From the NCBI GenBank assembly GCA_023374045.1, contig CM041778.1, positions 403,432,438 to 403,496,437 on the forward strand: a DNA stretch of 64,000 bases, in the 5' to 3' direction. This DNA comes from Limonium bicolor. Taxonomy: Eukaryota; Streptophyta; Magnoliopsida; Caryophyllales; Plumbaginaceae. Below are positions 60,716 through 64,000 of this stretch, in pieces (position 1 is the first letter of the stretch; the number at the start of each line of letters is the position of its first letter). The notes beneath the pieces are model-generated. The model searched no databases, was not told the origin of the DNA, and was given only the letters and a program-made list of their open reading frames with translations. The position numbers and the translations under genes were made by a program.

Positions 60716-61574
60716 CTTGAAGATTTGAAAGGACCAAGTTGAAGAGCTTGATGAGACTAAGAGATTGGTGGTCTTAGTTTTTGATTTGGACAAATGAGCT
60801 AGAAGTTACAAGGGATTGAAGATGGCTGTTGGTGTGTGCTGCTTCAACCGTGAAAGAGAGCAAGGAAGAAGATGGGATACGTGAGATTAAGCAAATGAAG
60901 GAATGAAGAGAATGAATGATTGCAATGCCTTTAGTAGATAGTAGTTACATAAAGCAAATAGTGCTCCCTCTTAATTACTCATTTATTTGTTTGCTGTTAA
61001 TTGATAAGGGTGGTGACTCACCTCTATAAAAACCGGCCCCCATCTGTTATAAGGGGTTACCCAGTCTTAATTGATCAATTAAATTACTTATGTTGACATA
61101 TATTACAAACTAGCTTATTTTAGTTACTATTCACTAAAACAAAGCACATAGAAGTGAAACCTTTGATTTCTCATTGATTTAAACTTCCAAATGTGATACT
61201 AAGTAGTACACATATTAATTAAAGAGTATTGATGGTCATTTAGCCATTCAAAACTCATTTACAAGACAGTTTCTCAAAAACGTGCTTTAAGGCTCCTTAA
61301 AGCACATTTTGTGTTTTAACTTGTTTTCAAGCTTGGTTTTCTTTGGTAACTGATTTAATATATCCATTAATATATAAATAAAGTCTTGGTAAGTTTATTG
61401 AGTCTTAACCAAGATCATCCCAAGCTTAGAGCATATTTTGCCCTTATTGCCATTAAGGCATTTAATTGCATTTACTATCTTTTAAATTGTTTACTAATGT
61501 TACTAAGACTATTTTTAGTCTTAATATATTATAATTTAATATTTAAACAACTTATTAAGGTTTGGGGTATTTCA
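60716..61574 (-). mobile_element. Chromovirus LTR end (third, more diverged copy)
   Basis: It matches the last about 850 bp of the 4-kb LTRs (for example CTTGAAGATTTGA, AAAACCGGCCCCCAT, CAAAAACGTGCTTTAAGG) with visibly more differences than those two have from each other. It ends GGTTTGGGGTATTTCA at 61574, followed by CATAT. The rest lies in the gap, so it cannot be told whether this is a full element or a solo LTR. Confidence 0.85.
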
Positions 61575-61711
61575 CATATGCTTGTAGCCAAGAATGATTG
61601 CTAGCCCCTTTTTTAGATTTCATCTCTCTATGTTGTAGTTCAATCAGTATGATATATGTATGAATTTAAAATATATAAAAACTTTAAATAATTATAACTA
61701 GTAAATTTTAA
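61575..61711. other. Short spacer
   Basis: AT-rich flank of the chromovirus LTR; nothing recognised. Confidence 0.5.
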
Positions 61712-61994
61712 GGGGGTGTTTCATAAAAATAGAAAAAACTAACGAAACAAACAACAGAAAACAAAATCATTCTGATTTCCTTTCCTAATACACTTTGAGG
61801 GGTGAATATGACCATTGACCATTGACCAGTGAATATTGACCGGCAAGTAATGGTCGTTGACCATTGACCGATAATTTATTTACTTTCCCCACTTCAAACA
61901 AACTGTCAAGAAAATCAAATGGAATTATTTTACATTCTTCTTCGTTCCTTTTCCTAATTCCATTATGTTTCCCCCGCTTAAAACAAGTGCACCC
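61712..61994. mobile_element. Tourist-type MITE, 283 bp
   Basis: It starts GGGGGTGTTTCATAAAAATAG and ends AAACAAGTGCACCC, flanked by TAA (61709-61711 and 61995-61997). It has subterminal TCATTCTGATTTCC and TAATTCCATTATGTTTCCC as in the 1.25-kb element at 5277-6525. A GACCATTGACC repeat lies in the middle (61809-61868). Confidence 0.8.
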
Positions 61995-62324
61995 TAAGTC
62001 CAAAATGAATTTTTTTTGCATCATTGTTTATATAAATTCAACCTCTTCGAAACAAGATCAGTCATGAATATATTTGACAACTTTAAAATTATTTATTTTT
62101 TATTAGCTTATGATGTATTGATGATATGATTGATTAAAATTGGTATTATGATTCATTGACAAAAATTAAATATCTTTTGGACGTACAAACTTAAGAACTT
62201 GATAATAAATTATTATTGTTTTGCGATGTACTATTTTATATATTTATGATACACTAAAATGATATAATTCACCAAAATTTGTATTATGATTCATTAACTA
62301 ACAAATGGTGAATCAAATTTTTTT
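61995..62324. repeat. AT-rich degenerate repeat, left part
   Basis: No gene. Words such as ATACACTAAAATGAT, TTGGTATTATGATTCA and AATGGTGAATCA recur at 63740-63820 beyond the foldback element, so the foldback is inserted in, or next to, an older AT-rich repeat. Confidence 0.5.
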
Positions 62325-63551
62325 GGGAAATTTCATCAAATGTCACTATATTTTGGCTAATTCATGAAATGCCACTAAAAAAAAAGAAAGTCACAAAATG
62401 CCACTATATTTTCATAAAAGTCCATGAAATGCCACTATAGTCATTGACCAGATGGAAAAAAGACAAAAATACCCCTACTAGTTAACAAAGTACTTTTAAA
62501 GTTCACAATATGGCCTAAGTGTTAAAAATTCTCAAAAATTCATAAAAAGTTAAAAATACTATAAAATTACAAAATAATATATAAAAAATGAAAAATAAAA
62601 TTTAAAAATATATATATAAAAACTTATAAAAATTGAATGAAAATGAAAATATCATAAAATATAAAAACAAAAAATATTTCATTTTTTAAAATTTATTCAG
62701 CACCATAAAAAGAATATAGTGTTCTAAACAAATTATTTATACCAATTTCTCTACCAATTTATTCCAATTAAGTAACATAATTTTACCATACATTTGAGTT
62801 ATTATTTTATATCAATTAAATTATTTCTTCAAAGTAAATTATTTACTTTTTAACTTACATTTAGAATTTTTTTTTAAAAAATTATATTCAATTTTGTAGA
62901 TAACTTTATGACATAATATTTGTTGTTATCGAGAAAATATTATGTCATAAAGTCATCTGTAAAAGAGAATATAATTTTTTTTAAACATAAATTTCCAAAT
63001 ATTAATTAAAAAATTAAAATAATTTAAATAGGTGGAAAAAATTAAAAATGTATGGTAAAAATCATGGTAATTAATTGGTATAAATTATGGTAATCAAATT
63101 ATGGTACTATATTGGTCTAAATTTGTAGAAAGTTAGTATAAATTATGTGTTTAAAACTCTATATGGTGTTTTATGGTACTAAATAATTTTTTTAAAAATC
63201 TAAGAAATATTTACCTTTTTTCAATGTTTTATGTTATTTTAATATTTTATTTATTTATTTTTATAGTTTTTATAATATTTTAAGTATTTTTTACGGTTGT
63301 CTAAATGTTTATAATATTTTGCATTTTTTGTAAATTATAGTGATTTTTTAACATTTAAGGGCATATTGTGAACTTTAAAAGTACTTTGTTCACTAGTAGT
63401 AGGGTATTTTTGTCTTTTTTGTTTCTAGTCAATGACATAGTGGCATTTCATGGATTTTTGTAAAAATATAATGGCATTTCGTGACTATCTTTTTTTTTAG
63501 TGGCATTTCATGAATTAGCCAAAAATATAGTGGCCTTTCATGAAATTTTCC
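62325..63551. mobile_element. Mutator-like foldback MITE, 1.2 kb
   Basis: The ends GGGAAATTTCA ... TGAAATTTTCC begin long inverted repeats with GGCTAATTCATGAAATGCCACTA in both arms. Flanks AATTTTTTT (62316-62324) and AATATTTTT (63552-63560) look like a 9-bp target duplication with one change. Both arms run almost to the centre, where ACTTTATGACATAATATT and its complement form a tight hairpin (about 62903-62953). No transposase is encoded. Confidence 0.8.
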
Positions 63552-64000
63552 AATATTTTTCTAACGTGAAAACTTTAGAATTTATAACAATCATCATTTT
63601 ATATGGTGTATTATTATTGTGTTGTGGTTTATTATCATTGTATGATGTATTTAAAATGGTATATAGTGAATCATATATTTTTCTAACGTACCAATTACAG
63701 AATAGATAATGAGTTATTATTGTTTCAAAATGTTACTTTATATGTTTACGATGATACACTAAAATGATGATGATTAATTTAAATTGGTATTATGATTCAA
63801 TTAATAAGTGGTGAATCATATATTTTTATGAGGTGCTACCTTTGGAACTATAATAGATTATAATTTTTTGTGGTGTATTATTAATTTGTATGATGTACTT
63901 TAAACTTTATGATGATATATTTTCCCGACGTACCGATTTTGAAAGGTAATGAATCATTATTGTTTTCTGGTGTATTATTATGGTTGTATGGTGTACTTTA
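63552..64000. repeat. AT-rich degenerate repeat, right part
   Basis: Diverged direct repeats with GACGTACC, AATGAATCATTATTGTTTT and TATGATGTACTTTA, roughly 250 bp apart. The short ORF at 63500-63709 crosses the foldback border and is not a gene. Confidence 0.5.

Noticed and set aside
60093..60793. Long open frames crossing the N run
   Set aside because: They are open only because N does not encode stops.

Overview
This is nuclear DNA from a flowering plant, very probably a eudicot. The signs are a multi-exon bHLH gene with plant-type introns, Stowaway, Tourist and Mutator-type MITEs, and nested Copia, Athila, chromovirus and Ogre/Tat LTR retrotransposons. A run of exactly 500 N shows a scaffolded draft assembly. 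Only one conventional host gene is visible.

Layout. Bases 1-4450 hold a minus-strand bHLH49/CIB-type transcription factor gene with eight coding exons. A Stowaway MITE sits in one intron, and four single-base losses break the reading frame. Bases 4450-8757 are AT-rich intergenic DNA with several MITEs, including two near-identical Stowaway-like elements in tandem and a 1.25 kb Tourist-like element with an almost pure A/T core. Bases 8758-10160 are a decayed Copia remnant (PBS, gag, zinc knuckle, protease). Bases 10161-13218 and 33263-34517 are the two halves of an Athila-like gag-bearing element.

The Athila-like gag is split by a complete minus-strand Ty3/gypsy chromovirus at 13219-33257 (about 20 kb, target duplication GAAGC, LTRs of about 3.97 kb). 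In coding order it carries 5' LTR, PBS matching initiator tRNA-Met, gag with two intron-like interruptions, an extra ORF encoding an ALKBH1-type AlkB Fe(II)/2-oxoglutarate dioxygenase, protease-RT-RNase H, integrase, chromodomain, PPT and 3' LTR. A 5.6 kb solo LTR of a related family (target duplication CGCAT) is inserted in its integrase-chromodomain junction. The AlkB ORF between gag and pol is the most unusual item in the window. Its metal and 2-oxoglutarate ligands are intact and one stop codon interrupts it.

Bases 34518-60215 are a head-to-tail array of a non-autonomous Ogre/Tat-type element with gag only (TR-GAG type). It reads LTR (4.2 kb), gag unit, LTR (4.65 kb), gag unit, truncated LTR, leader, N gap. 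The two long LTRs differ by a 430-bp GT...AG segment that looks like a spliceosomal intron, present in one and precisely absent from the other. After the gap come the end of another chromovirus LTR (60716-61574), a 283-bp Tourist MITE, a 1.2 kb Mutator-like foldback element and AT-rich DNA to the end.

The insertion order that can be read is: Athila-like element first, AlkB chromovirus into its gag, solo LTR into the chromovirus; the Ogre-like array entered the right part of the Athila-like remnant independently.
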